The translations under genes were made by a program, and so were the position numbers. Shown here one piece after another: positions 16,769 to 25,493 of a stretch of DNA of 55,000 nt. The notes below the pieces were generated by a model. The model saw nothing but the letters and a program-made list of their open reading frames with translations, ran no database searches and was not told where the DNA came from. Source of the DNA: Terriglobales bacterium (GTDB lineage Bacteria > Acidobacteriota > Terriglobia > Terriglobales > Acidobacteriaceae). The number at the start of each line of letters is the position of its first letter. Position 1 is the first letter of the stretch. The stretch is from NCBI GenBank assembly GCA_035567895.1, contig DATMPC010000074.1, forward strand, positions 1 to 55,000, read 5' to 3'.

Positions 16769-18964
16769 ATGATACGTCTCGGTATTCATCTGTCCTCCTT
16801 TGTTCTTCTTAGCTCGTTGATCGGCTTCGGCCAAACTCCCGCAGCGCAGACCCCGGCGACCTCTACCCCGGCTACGCCAGCGGCGCAGAGTCCAGACAAG
16901 GCTCCGAATAACCAGAACCAGATTCCTGACACGCCTGCACCGCCGGCGAAGGCCAAGTCTGCTCCGGCTTCGGCCGAAGGCAAGCGAGCAACCGATAGCA
17001 CTCCTCCCGAACAGCGTGATCGCGCCGCGGCTTACTATCACTACTCGCTGGCGCACATGTATGAGGAGATGGTCTCGGTTTACGGCCACTCGGAATACGC
17101 CAGCAAGGCCATCGAAGAGTACAGACTTGCCCTGCAAAACGATCCCGGATCGGAACAGCTAAACGCAGGTTTAGCTGAGCTTTATTTCAAGACCGGACAC
17201 ATTCGCGACGCCGTCACGGAATCGCAGGAGATCGTAAAGCGAGATCCTAACAATCTCGATGCGCGCAAGCTTCTCGGCCGAATCTATCTCCGCTCAATCG
17301 GCGATATGCAGGGCGGAGTTCAGTCGTCTGAAGTCTTGAAGCTCGCAATCGAGCAGTTCAGCGAGATCGTGAAGCTGGAGCCCGATAAGATCGACGACCA
17401 CCTGCTACTCGGTCGCCTGTACATCCTCAACAAGGATTACCTGAAGGCAGAAGGAGAGTTTAAGGCCGCCCGGAAGATCCAGCCGGATTCAGAAGAGGCC
17501 GTAGTGAACCTCGCCTATCTCTATAACGAAGAGGGCGACAACAAGAAAGCCGTGGAAGTGCTGCAGTCGATGCCCGATGCGCAGCGCACCGGCAAGGTCT
17601 ACTCGGTTCTCGGCTATACGTTCGAGCAGCAGAAAGACTACAAGCGGGCGATCGACGCTTATAACCACGCGATTGAGCAGGACAAAGACAATCTGGACGC
17701 GCAGCGCGGTTTAGCCAACAGCCTGTTGGGCGACAACCAGATTGAGGCTGCACTGGCGCAATACAAGCAGGTCGCCGATGCTGATCCCCAGGATGCGCAG
17801 GCTTACATCCGCATGCAGGAGATCTATCGCCGTCAGGGTAAGTACACCGAAGCGATGGCGACGCTAAAGAAGGCTGAAGCTCTCGTACAGGACTCGGTAG
17901 AAATCCCGTACAACGAGGCACTGCTCAACGAAGCCCAGGGTAAGTTCGACGACGCGATTCAGATCCTCCAGAACCTGGTCGACAAGAATACGAAGCCGAT
18001 CGCCACGATGACCAACAGCGAACGGAATAACCGTTCAGTGTTCCTTGAGCGCCTAGGCACTGTTTATCGCGAGAGCGGTCGGAACCAGCAGGCTATCGAG
18101 ACCTTCCGACGCATGATCGAACTCGGAGACGAAAGCACCGAGCGCGGCTACAGCCAGGTGATCGACACCTATCGCGAAGACAAGCAGTGGAATCAGGCCA
18201 CGGCCACCGCGCAGGATGCCGTGAAGGCATTGCCGAAAGACCGAACTATGCGCTTGGTTCTCGCGGGTCAGCTTGCGGACAATGGCAAAGCCGATCAAGG
18301 TATCGCGATGGCGACGGCACTGCTCAAGAACACGCCCGAAGATCGCGATGTCTATCTGGCGCTCTCCCAAATCTATGCACGTCTACGCCGCTGGTCCGAT
18401 GCGGACGAGGCGTTGAACAAAGCCGACTCGCTGGCCACGAAACCCGAAGACAAGCAGTACGACTTCTTCCTGCGTGGGTCGTATTTTGAGCGGCAGAAGA
18501 AGTACGACGCCGCGGAAGAGATGTTTCGCAAGGTGCTTGCCACCGATCCGCGCAATGCGATGGCCCTGAACTATCTCGGCTACATGCTCGCGGACCGCGG
18601 TTCTCGCCTTGAAGAAGCGCTCTCTCTCATTAAGAAAGCCGTCCAGGAAGAGCCGCAAAATGGCGCCTACCTCGATTCCCTCGGCTGGGCCTACTACAAG
18701 ATGGGTAATTACGAAATGGCCGAGGACAACTTGCGGCGAGCGATGGATCACATCAGCAAAGATCCCACCGTGCATGATCATATGGGCGAGGTTTATGCCA
18801 AGACGGGCCGTCTAAAGCTGGCCGCCGCACAATGGGAGCGCGCGCTCGAGGAATGGAACCGTTCGCTACCGGCAGACGTCGAGAGCAATGACGTCGCTCG
18901 CGTGCAGAAGCAGCTCGAGAGCACGAAAGTGAAGTTGGCGAAGCAGGAAGGTGCGAAGGATTAA
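16769..18964 (+). CDS. Secreted TPR-repeat protein
   Basis: Exported protein of 731 residues made almost wholly of tetratricopeptide repeats. Seen: signal peptide (MIRLGIHLSSFVLLSSLIGFG), a Pro/Thr/Ala linker (about 25-85), then about 15-17 TPR-like units with typical motifs (LGRLYILNKDYLKAEGEF, LGYTFEQQKDYKRAIDAY, LGWAYYKMGNYEMAEDNL). Likely a scaffold in the periplasm or at the outer membrane; partner unknown. A TACAAT box at 16627 would give a leader of about 135 bases. A clear terminator follows. Confidence 0.85.
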   Translation: MIRLGIHLSSFVLLSSLIGFGQTPAAQTPATSTPATPAAQSPDKAPNNQNQIPDTPAPPAKAKSAPASAEGKRATDSTPPEQRDRAAAYYHYSLAHMYEEMVSVYGHSEYASKAIEEYRLALQNDPGSEQLNAGLAELYFKTGHIRDAVTESQEIVKRDPNNLDARKLLGRIYLRSIGDMQGGVQSSEVLKLAIEQFSEIVKLEPDKIDDHLLLGRLYILNKDYLKAEGEFKAARKIQPDSEEAVVNLAYLYNEEGDNKKAVEVLQSMPDAQRTGKVYSVLGYTFEQQKDYKRAIDAYNHAIEQDKDNLDAQRGLANSLLGDNQIEAALAQYKQVADADPQDAQAYIRMQEIYRRQGKYTEAMATLKKAEALVQDSVEIPYNEALLNEAQGKFDDAIQILQNLVDKNTKPIATMTNSERNNRSVFLERLGTVYRESGRNQQAIETFRRMIELGDESTERGYSQVIDTYREDKQWNQATATAQDAVKALPKDRTMRLVLAGQLADNGKADQGIAMATALLKNTPEDRDVYLALSQIYARLRRWSDADEALNKADSLATKPEDKQYDFFLRGSYFERQKKYDAAEEMFRKVLATDPRNAMALNYLGYMLADRGSRLEEALSLIKKAVQEEPQNGAYLDSLGWAYYKMGNYEMAEDNLRRAMDHISKDPTVHDHMGEVYAKTGRLKLAAAQWERALEEWNRSLPADVESNDVARVQKQLESTKVKLAKQEGAKD

Positions 18965-19109
18965 GTAGTCAGTCTTGAGTAGTCAGTTGTCAGGTAAAGC
19001 CCGGCCTTCGTGGCCGGGCTTTAGTTTTTGTGTACTCGTAGGTCTCTCGTTAGACAGAACCTCCCTTGTCCTGTAGTGATTACTGAAAACTGATTACTGA
19101 GAACTGAGT
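18964..19109. repeat. Family E inverted repeat (AGTCAGT/ACTGATTACTGA words), copy 1
   Basis: AGTAGTCAGTCTTGAGTAGTC at the left faces ATTACTGAAAACTGATTACTG at the right in inverted orientation, with a terminator between them. It fills the gap between the TPR gene and the dGTPase gene. Confidence 0.65.
18996..19030 (+). terminator. Intrinsic terminator of the TPR gene
   Basis: Eleven-base stem AAAGCCCGGCC / GGCCGGGCTTT with loop TTCGT, followed by AGTTTTTG. Confidence 0.92.
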
Positions 19110-19134
19110 ACTATTGTGCGCTAGACTCCAAGAC

Positions 19135-20310
19135 ATGTACGCCCCGTACGCGCTGCTTCCGGATGAATCGCGCGGGCGACGCCATCCCGAGCCGCCACAT
19201 CCCTATCGATCCGATTTCCAGCGCGATCGCGATCGCGTCATCCACTCCCGCGCTTTTAGACGGTTGGAGAACAAGACGCAAGTCTTCACCTATAGGGGCT
19301 CCGACCACTTCCGCAACCGCCTCACACACACGATAGAGGTCGCGCAGATCGCACGTACGGTTGCTTCGGCTTTGCGCTTGAATTCCGATCTTGCGGAGAC
19401 TCTCGCACTGGTTCATGACATCGGCCATCCGCCGTTCGGCCACGCCGGCGAGCAGGCGCTTGATCGCGAAATGCGCGCCTTCGGCGACATTTTCGATCAC
19501 AACCTGCACGCTCTGCGCATCGTGGAGCATTTCGAACTGCGCTACCCTGAATTCCGCGGCTTGAATCTCACGTTTGAGGTTCGCGAAGGCATCATCAAGC
19601 ACTCGCGCGACTGGAATCCCGACGAATTCCCAGAGTTGGCAGAGTATCTGCTGGAGCAAAGGCCCCCGCTCGAGGCGCAGCTCATCGACCTTGCGGACGA
19701 AATCGCATACAACGTCGCCGATCTGGACGACGGTGTCGAATCGGGAATCCTTACCATCGAAATAATCCGCCAGCATTTGCCATCGTTCGAGCGCGTCTGG
19801 GTCGAAGTCGAGCAGCACTATCCCGAGGCTCTGCCCAAATTGAAATTGAGCGAATGTCTGCGAAGAATACTCGACCGCATGGTCAGCGATCTTATCCACG
19901 CCAGCGGACACCGCATCCGGGCGGCGCGAATCAACCGATCGCGCGAGGCCCGGGCCTACCCGCAACGTCTGCTCTGTTTTAGCGCCGAAGTTGACGCCGA
20001 GAGGCGGGAAACGAAGGCGTTCCTGCACGCGCATCTGTATGACAGTCCAGTGCTCAGTTCCGATCGAGTGCGCTTAGAAGAGCTAATTTCAGAGTTATTC
20101 CGGTTCTGGCTGGCGCATCCCGAGGAGCTTCCCCAGAGTTACCAGGACCAATTGCCCGGAGAGAAACTGGAGCGAGTGGTTTGCGACTACATCGCCGGGA
20201 TGACGGACAACTTTATTCTTCGCGAATACGAGCGAGTTGGTGGAGAAGGCGCCACTGAGCGGGAAAAGAGCATTCAGCACTCAGCATTCAGCGCTCAGCA
20301 CAAGAGTTGA
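19135..20310 (+). CDS. dgt: Deoxyguanosinetriphosphate triphosphohydrolase-like protein
   Basis: HD-superfamily dNTPase of 391 residues, cleaving dNTPs to deoxynucleoside and triphosphate. Seen: SRAFRRLENKTQVF, the metal-binding H in NRLTHTIEVAQIAR, the HD pair in LVHDIGHPPFGHAGE, LVDLADEIAYN-like LIDLADEIAYNVADLDDG, and an H-rich middle. ATG 19135 is preferred to an in-frame TTG at 19114. The last residues SIQHSAFSAQHKS are encoded by repeated CATTCAGCACTCAG words, not by conserved sequence. Confidence 0.93.
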   Translation: MYAPYALLPDESRGRRHPEPPHPYRSDFQRDRDRVIHSRAFRRLENKTQVFTYRGSDHFRNRLTHTIEVAQIARTVASALRLNSDLAETLALVHDIGHPPFGHAGEQALDREMRAFGDIFDHNLHALRIVEHFELRYPEFRGLNLTFEVREGIIKHSRDWNPDEFPELAEYLLEQRPPLEAQLIDLADEIAYNVADLDDGVESGILTIEIIRQHLPSFERVWVEVEQHYPEALPKLKLSECLRRILDRMVSDLIHASGHRIRAARINRSREARAYPQRLLCFSAEVDAERRETKAFLHAHLYDSPVLSSDRVRLEELISELFRFWLAHPEELPQSYQDQLPGEKLERVVCDYIAGMTDNFILREYERVGGEGATEREKSIQHSAFSAQHKS

Positions 20311-20411
20311 TCCTCGGCAGTCCCAACTTAGCTGGATGCGTCTCGGTGCAGTACGTTCTGCGATGCTGCTTATCCCAAAACTGCATCAAGGCTTGAATGC
20401 TGACTGCTGCC
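20268..20411. repeat. Family E-like inverted repeat (CATTCAGCACTCAG words)
   Basis: AGCATTCAGCACTCAGCATT at 20268 onward matches, inverted, GCTTGAATGCTGACTGCTG at 20391-20409. The left arm lies inside the 3' end of dgt and encodes its last 12-13 residues. Confidence 0.65.
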
Positions 20412-20489
20412 TTCTCATCTCGCGTTGTCCGGGTCGACGGGAAGCAATCAGCCTACCATGCGGCGTGGGACTTCGCATGCCTCAGAGGA

Positions 20490-20517
20490 AAAACAAAAGG
20501 CGGCCCGCAGGCCGCCT
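20490..20517 (-). terminator. Intrinsic terminator of the BON-domain gene
   Basis: Stem GGCGGCC / GGCCGCC with a four-base loop (20499-20516), followed on the minus strand by TTTTGTTTTT. Confidence 0.9.
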
Positions 20518-20539
20518 TGTCCTTAATGCGCACTGCAAT

Positions 20540-22069
20540 TCAACGAGGATTCGTCGACGCATCCCCGCGCGGCTTGGCATCGTTCGAGTTTTGGTTTTGC
20601 TGATTGTTGTTGGGATTGTTGCTGTTCGGATTGTTCTGGTTGCTGGCTGGATTGGTACCCACGTTGTTTGAGCTTGGACTGCTGTTCGAGGCGCTGCCTT
20701 TGCCGCTTACTGTAATTCGGTCTCGAACACGCCGGTTCCCTGCAAATGAGCTGGCGATTCGCTGGGCAGTCTGCTTTTCCTTACCGGTTTGAACAGTCCC
20801 GCTCAACTCGATCGTGCTCTCGGTGATATTCACGTTTATGTTGTCGTTGTGCAGCGTCGGTTCATTCTGCAGTGCGTTCTGAATTTGATTTTGCAGAGTT
20901 GCTGTGTCGTTCACTCCAACTCCCGTAGTCGTCGTACCGGGCGCGCCTGCAGTACCGCCTGCATTTGCACTCACGCCAGCATTGGAGCCGATTGCCCCCG
21001 TGCTAGCGCCGGACAGAGCGGTGCTGGGCGCAGCCGCTGTTGCCGCTCCAGTGATGCCACCCGTCGTGCCTGGCGTGCTTGTAGTCGATTGCGCTGTAGA
21101 AGCGGAGTTCTGGCCAGCCATGTTGCCTTCGTTGGAGGCATTCGTTTGCGGAGCGCTCGATGGATTTTCGCCCACCCCCGAACTCGTGGAAGCAGTTGTC
21201 CCGGCAGCAGCCGATCCAGTTTGATTACTCGGCACTCCGGCTGCGCTGGCGCTCGCGCTTGGGGCGGAAGGGGTTGCTCCAGTAGTCGCGCTTGCGCTGG
21301 AAGTTGTAGAGGTTGAGCCGCTTTGTGTTGCGGTCATGCCGGCTGCCTCGCCAGCGGTGGAGCTTGGTGTCGTCGAGCTCGATGACGGCGTCGTGGCTGA
21401 GCTACCGGTAGCACTGGTTGTGCCAGGTGGTGGACTTGTCGGGGCCGTGGCGCTGGTATGTCCAGTGGTGCCGGTTGTGGCACTCGCGGAGCTCGGCGCG
21501 CTGGAATCGTTGGTGGACGTGCTTTGAGACGCACTGCCACTCACTTCCGGAGTTGTGCTCGGTGCCGTGCCCGCACTCGACGTGGAAGCCACACTGGGCG
21601 GCATTGCTGAGGCGCTGGATTCGCTCGAAGAGCTTGGTGGAGTGCTGGCGGTCGTTGGGTTGTTGTTACCACTGGCAGAGCCACCTGCGCTGGCGCTGAC
21701 CGTCAGGTGTTCATCCACCTTCTTTATCCCGGCGATGGACTTCGCCATTTCCTTGGCCCGCTTCTTGTCTGCTTTGGATGCGACGGTGCCCGTCAGGATG
21801 GCGGTGCGGTTGGTGACCGACACTTGCACGTTGGCAAATGCGGGATCCTGGCTGAATTTCGATTGCAACTGCTGGGTTAGGTCACCGTCGTTTGATCCGC
21901 TCTTGGAAGTACTGGCGGTCATGTCATTTCCGCTAGCTGCCTGACTGGATGTAGCCGTGCTCTGGGAACCCGCTGTTGTCGCCGAGTTCGAAGTCGTGTC
22001 CTGCGCGAGCGTGAACGGCACAGTGGCGGTTGCCAACGCTAACGCTAGGAAAATACTTGTCTTCTTCAT
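20540..22069 (-). CDS. Secreted protein with two BON domains and a long Ser/Thr/Ala linker
   Basis: Exported protein of 509 residues. Signal peptide MKKTSIFLALALATATVPFTLAQ; first BON domain (about residues 60-130) with TAILTGTVASKADKKRAKEMAKSIAG; a linker of roughly 230 residues that is nearly all Ser, Thr, Ala, Gly and Pro; second BON domain (about 385-460) with STIELSGTVQTGKEKQTAQRIASSFAG; and an Asn/Gln-rich tail. BON domains bind lipid or peptidoglycan and occur in envelope-stress proteins such as OsmY. ATG 22069 has AGGAGA eight bases upstream. Confidence 0.85.
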   Translation of the reverse strand: MKKTSIFLALALATATVPFTLAQDTTSNSATTAGSQSTATSSQAASGNDMTASTSKSGSNDGDLTQQLQSKFSQDPAFANVQVSVTNRTAILTGTVASKADKKRAKEMAKSIAGIKKVDEHLTVSASAGGSASGNNNPTTASTPPSSSSESSASAMPPSVASTSSAGTAPSTTPEVSGSASQSTSTNDSSAPSSASATTGTTGHTSATAPTSPPPGTTSATGSSATTPSSSSTTPSSTAGEAAGMTATQSGSTSTTSSASATTGATPSAPSASASAAGVPSNQTGSAAAGTTASTSSGVGENPSSAPQTNASNEGNMAGQNSASTAQSTTSTPGTTGGITGAATAAAPSTALSGASTGAIGSNAGVSANAGGTAGAPGTTTTGVGVNDTATLQNQIQNALQNEPTLHNDNINVNITESTIELSGTVQTGKEKQTAQRIASSFAGNRRVRDRITVSGKGSASNSSPSSNNVGTNPASNQNNPNSNNPNNNQQNQNSNDAKPRGDASTNPR

Positions 22070-22169
22070 GGGGAAATCTCCTGGGTGCCTACACTCTGGG
22101 TCTGAGTACCTCTTCACCCCTACCCGGATGCTGTTGCGCCAGAGAGGGTTGGCAGAGTAAGGCGTTGGG

Positions 22170-22318
22170 GAATCGGGTGATCGGGCCATCGGGTGATCGG
22201 TTGAAGTGAAGACTGGCTAAGTTCGAGATTCCAGGGCATCCGCTGAGAGATGCTTAAGGTCGGAGAAAGCCTTGACGGAGCTGGTGCTACTTCACCCGAT
22301 GGCCCGATCGCCCGATTC
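22170..22318. repeat. Family C inverted repeat, copy 2
   Basis: The left arm GAATCGGGTGATCGGGCCAT at 22170 onward is matched by the reverse complement of the right arm ending at 22318 (GAATCGGGCGATCGGGCCAT). It lies between divergent genes, unlike copy 1. Confidence 0.88.
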
Positions 22319-22322
22319 TCAT

Positions 22323-22328
22323 TACACT
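22323..22328 (+). promoter_or_regulatory. Putative -10 box of the CDF gene, leaderless arrangement
   Basis: TACACT followed by six bases and ATG 22335. It lies immediately after the right arm of a family C repeat, with no Shine-Dalgarno site. Confidence 0.45.
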
Positions 22329-22334
22329 ATCCCC

Positions 22335-23264
22335 ATGCACGCGCATGTTCACGGCTCGGCGAGAACCTCGAAGCTCCTGCGCGTTGCTCTGCTTCTTACC
22401 CTTGCATACATCGCCGTAACGGTCATTGCGGGAATCAAGGCCCACAGTCTGGCCCTGCTGTCGGAAGCGGGACATAACGTTTCTGATTTCCTTGCTTTGC
22501 TGCTCTCCTGGGTGGCGGTTTACCTGGGTACACGTCCACCTACAGCCACCAAAACATTTGGATACCAACGCGCTGGGGTTCTCGCTGCTTTTGTGAATGC
22601 GCTAACCCTGGTGGTGGTCGCGATCTACATCTTTGTTGAGGCCGCGCGCCGCATGGTGAGCCCTGTCGCTGTACACGCCCGCACCATGATGATCGTGGCC
22701 GCCGCCGGCGTGGTCATGAACGGAATCATCGCGCTCATGCTTCACGGCAGCAGCCATGATGTAAACGTCCGCAGCGCATTCATCCACATGTTGGGAGACA
22801 CACTCTCCACTGCCGCCGTGATCGTCGGCGGCTGGGTGATTCTTTTCACCGGAAAGACGTGGGTTGACCCGGTGCTCTCGTTCGGAATCGGTGCTCTTAT
22901 ATTGTGGTCCTCGTTCGGCATTATTCGCGAGACGCTCAACATATTGCTGGAGGGCACTCCAAAGGGAGTGAGCATGGATCTTTTGGCCGATGCGATGAAG
23001 CAGGTGGATGGCGTGCGGGATGTGCACGATCTTCATGTCTGGAGCATTGGATCGGAGATGCACGCGCTCTCCTGCCACATTGCAATCGCCGACATCCCGC
23101 CCTCGGCGAGCGAAGCGATATTGCGCGACGTGAAAGAACGTTTAGCAATGCAATTTCGCATTCACCACACCACCATCCAGTTCGAGCACGAGAACTGCGA
23201 GACCGCCCATGGCTGCGTGATGCCGGTTGGAATGGAAGAAGCTCACCATCATCACGGGCGCTGA
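22335..23264 (+). CDS. Cation diffusion facilitator (Zn/Cd/Co efflux type)
   Basis: Inner-membrane metal-proton antiporter of 309 residues, probably exporting zinc and similar divalent metals. Seen: six membrane segments, the metal-site pairs HNVSD in segment 2 and HMLGD in segment 5, a cytoplasmic C-terminal domain with VHDLHVWSIGSEMHALSCHI, and a His-rich end (EEAHHHHGR) plus N-terminal MHAHVHG. The ATG at 22335 is chosen; the longer frame from 22272 is encoded by a repeat arm. Confidence 0.93.
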   Translation: MHAHVHGSARTSKLLRVALLLTLAYIAVTVIAGIKAHSLALLSEAGHNVSDFLALLLSWVAVYLGTRPPTATKTFGYQRAGVLAAFVNALTLVVVAIYIFVEAARRMVSPVAVHARTMMIVAAAGVVMNGIIALMLHGSSHDVNVRSAFIHMLGDTLSTAAVIVGGWVILFTGKTWVDPVLSFGIGALILWSSFGIIRETLNILLEGTPKGVSMDLLADAMKQVDGVRDVHDLHVWSIGSEMHALSCHIAIADIPPSASEAILRDVKERLAMQFRIHHTTIQFEHENCETAHGCVMPVGMEEAHHHHGR

Positions 23265-23397
23265 GCTATATTCGCTTTACTAACCCGCAAGGAAGAGTTC
23301 GATTTCTTATCTTCAACAGAACAGTCTGCGGCAGGTCTCGTCACCTCCTTCCGGTACGCGCTTTTTCTCTCATCCTCGCTGGCGGAATTGCGCAACC

Positions 23398-24738
23398 ATG
23401 GTTTGGGTTGGGCTGATCGCCCGCGAAGTAGCGATTTTTGTTGGGCACACCTATCGCATCTCCAAACTCGAGGGAAGCTTCGGATTCGGTTGGGAGACGG
23501 GGCGCATCGCTCGCTCCATCGCGTTGGGTCAAGGCTTTAGTTCGCCATTCCACGACACGAGTGGACCAACCGCGTGGCTGGCCCCGATCTACCCATATCT
23601 ACTGGCGGGCGTATTCAAGCTGTTCGGGGTTTACACCTCAGCGTCGGCAATTGCGATTCTCTCGATCAATTCCATCTTCTCGGCGCTCACGATAATCCCG
23701 GTTTTCTACATTGCGCGGCGAGCATTCGGGCCTCGCGCAGCATTATGGTCCGGATGGCTTGCAGCTTTGTTCCCGTATGCGTGGTACTGGGCGATCAAAT
23801 GGGCATGGGAAACCAGTCTAGCCACACTGTTATTGGCATGTGTTTTCCTGTTATCACTGCGAATGGCGGGAATAGACTGGGCAGGTTTTGTGGCACAGCC
23901 GCCCTCGGCTGTGGCTCCGCCGAGGCTGACAAAAGCGAGGCTGTCTGAGTCGCGAGCAGAACACTCCCCACGAACGCGCCGCGCAGAATGGCTATGGTTC
24001 GGATTATTGTGGGGATTAATCGCATTAACCAATCCGTCGTTATTGTCTTGGCTACCGTTCTGCACTGTGTGGATTCTGATCGCGCAGTTGCGAGCTGAGC
24101 GCACAAGTAAGCCTGTATGGTCGGCTCTCGCAGCTGGTGCGGTATGTCTCGTTGTAATGAGCCCTTGGGTACTTAGGAACTATGTAGTTTTTCATCGCTT
24201 CATTCCCTTACGCAGTAACTTTGGGGCGGAGCTGCGGATGGGAAATGGAGACAACGCCGTCGGTCTGTGGCGCTTCTGGATGCATCCGAGCAGCAACGTG
24301 CTCGAGCGCAAAAAGTTCCAGGAAATGGGTGAGATTGCCTATGTCCAAATGAAGCACCGGGAAGCGATCAATTTCATTCGCTCACACCCATTGCTCTTCG
24401 CCAAACTCTGCATCAGGCGTGCGACTTATTTTTGGTATGGCACACCACGCGACACGGGATTTGAGGTTCTTACGCTGGGTAGAAATGTCGGGTTTCTCCT
24501 CTCGTCGATTCTGGCATTCGGTGGACTGTGGGCCATGTGGCGTCACCGGCATCCCGCCACTTTCTTGTTTGCGTCGTTGCTGTTTGCTGCCCCACTCATC
24601 TACTACGTTACTTTCCCTCACCCACGATATCGTGCTCCAATCGAACCGGAGATGCTGATCCTGATGGTGGGACTGTTTTTCTACGCGGAATCACGCGCAA
24701 AACATGCCGCGCCAGCCAAGAGTGACGAATCTTCATGA
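23398..24738 (+). CDS. GT39-type membrane glycosyltransferase, N-terminus possibly damaged
   Basis: Polytopic membrane protein of 446 residues, PMT_2/GT39-like, with about ten hydrophobic segments; likely a lipid-linked sugar transferase. First gene of a tight three-gene operon, overlapping the next by ATGA. Two oddities. Directly upstream of the ATG, other frames read hydrophobic stretches (RYALFL and LILAGGIA) that look like a lost first membrane segment, suggesting one or two small indels. A 20-base palindrome at 23894-23913 sits in frame within a loop and encodes VAQPPSAV. Confidence 0.75.
   Translation: MVWVGLIAREVAIFVGHTYRISKLEGSFGFGWETGRIARSIALGQGFSSPFHDTSGPTAWLAPIYPYLLAGVFKLFGVYTSASAIAILSINSIFSALTIIPVFYIARRAFGPRAALWSGWLAALFPYAWYWAIKWAWETSLATLLLACVFLLSLRMAGIDWAGFVAQPPSAVAPPRLTKARLSESRAEHSPRTRRAEWLWFGLLWGLIALTNPSLLSWLPFCTVWILIAQLRAERTSKPVWSALAAGAVCLVVMSPWVLRNYVVFHRFIPLRSNFGAELRMGNGDNAVGLWRFWMHPSSNVLERKKFQEMGEIAYVQMKHREAINFIRSHPLLFAKLCIRRATYFWYGTPRDTGFEVLTLGRNVGFLLSSILAFGGLWAMWRHRHPATFLFASLLFAAPLIYYVTFPHPRYRAPIEPEMLILMVGLFFYAESRAKHAAPAKSDESS
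23894..23913. repeat. Family H palindrome, copy 2, inside a coding sequence
   Basis: CACAGCCG-CCCT-CGGCTGTG, the exact reverse complement of the copy ending pth. Here it is translated as part of a loop between membrane segments of the GT39 protein. Confidence 0.85.
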
Positions 24739-25493
24739 GACTAGTGCCCTTGCGACAATTTGCCATTGACCACGACAAGCCACTGCGACGTCTCTCGATT
24801 GTCCTTCCGGTGTACAACGAGAAGGCGACCGTCGCAACCACCATCAAGCGTGTGTTACAGGCGGCATCGCCCATGGAGCTTGAACTGGTAATCGTGGACG
24901 ATTTCTCGCGCGACGGCACACGGGAGATTCTTCCCGAACTGGTACAGCGAATGCAGAACTCCTTCGGCGTGCAGATTCAACTCGTGATGCATGATCGCAA
25001 CCAAGGTAAAGGCGCAGCCTTAAGAACAGGATTTAAGCATGCCACTGGTGACGTAATTTTGATCCAGGACGCGGACCTCGAGTACGATCCTCGAGATTAT
25101 CCGCTCCTCTTGGAGCCGATTATGGAGGGCTATGCCGATGTTGTATTCGGAAACCGATTTCATGGCGGCTCCCATCGCGTGCTGTATTTCTGGCATTACA
25201 TCAGCAATCAGGCCCTGACATTCTTGTGCAACATGCTGACAAACCTGAACCTCACCGACATGGAGGTAGGATACAAAGTCTTTCGTCGTGAGATTCTCGA
25301 TTCAGTTCAGTTTCGTAGCAACCGTTTTGGCTTCGAGCCTGAGTTCACCATCAAAGTCGCACGGCTGGGCTGCCGTATCTACGAAGTTCCCATCAGATAC
25401 CACGGCCGGACTTATGAGGAAGGCAAGAAGATTACCTGGCGCGACGGAGTGGCCGCGGTGTGGCATATCCTGAAGTTCCGTTTCTTTGAATGA
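24735..25493 (+). CDS. Dolichyl-phosphate-mannose synthase-like family 2 glycosyltransferase
   Basis: Soluble or peripheral GT-A transferase of 252 residues. Such enzymes load a sugar onto a polyprenyl phosphate, which a GT39 enzyme then uses, so it pairs logically with the upstream gene. Seen: SIVLPVYNEKATV, VIVDDFSRDGTRE, NQGKGAALRTGF, the DxD motif in LIQDADLEYDP, and MEVGYKVFRREI. Start ATG overlaps the preceding TGA, and its own TGA overlaps the next ATG. Confidence 0.92.
   Translation: MRLVPLRQFAIDHDKPLRRLSIVLPVYNEKATVATTIKRVLQAASPMELELVIVDDFSRDGTREILPELVQRMQNSFGVQIQLVMHDRNQGKGAALRTGFKHATGDVILIQDADLEYDPRDYPLLLEPIMEGYADVVFGNRFHGGSHRVLYFWHYISNQALTFLCNMLTNLNLTDMEVGYKVFRREILDSVQFRSNRFGFEPEFTIKVARLGCRIYEVPIRYHGRTYEEGKKITWRDGVAAVWHILKFRFFE

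Noticed and set aside
22272-22334. Longer start for the CDF gene
   Set aside because: The extra 21 residues are encoded by a family C repeat arm; the signal box and family length support ATG 22335.
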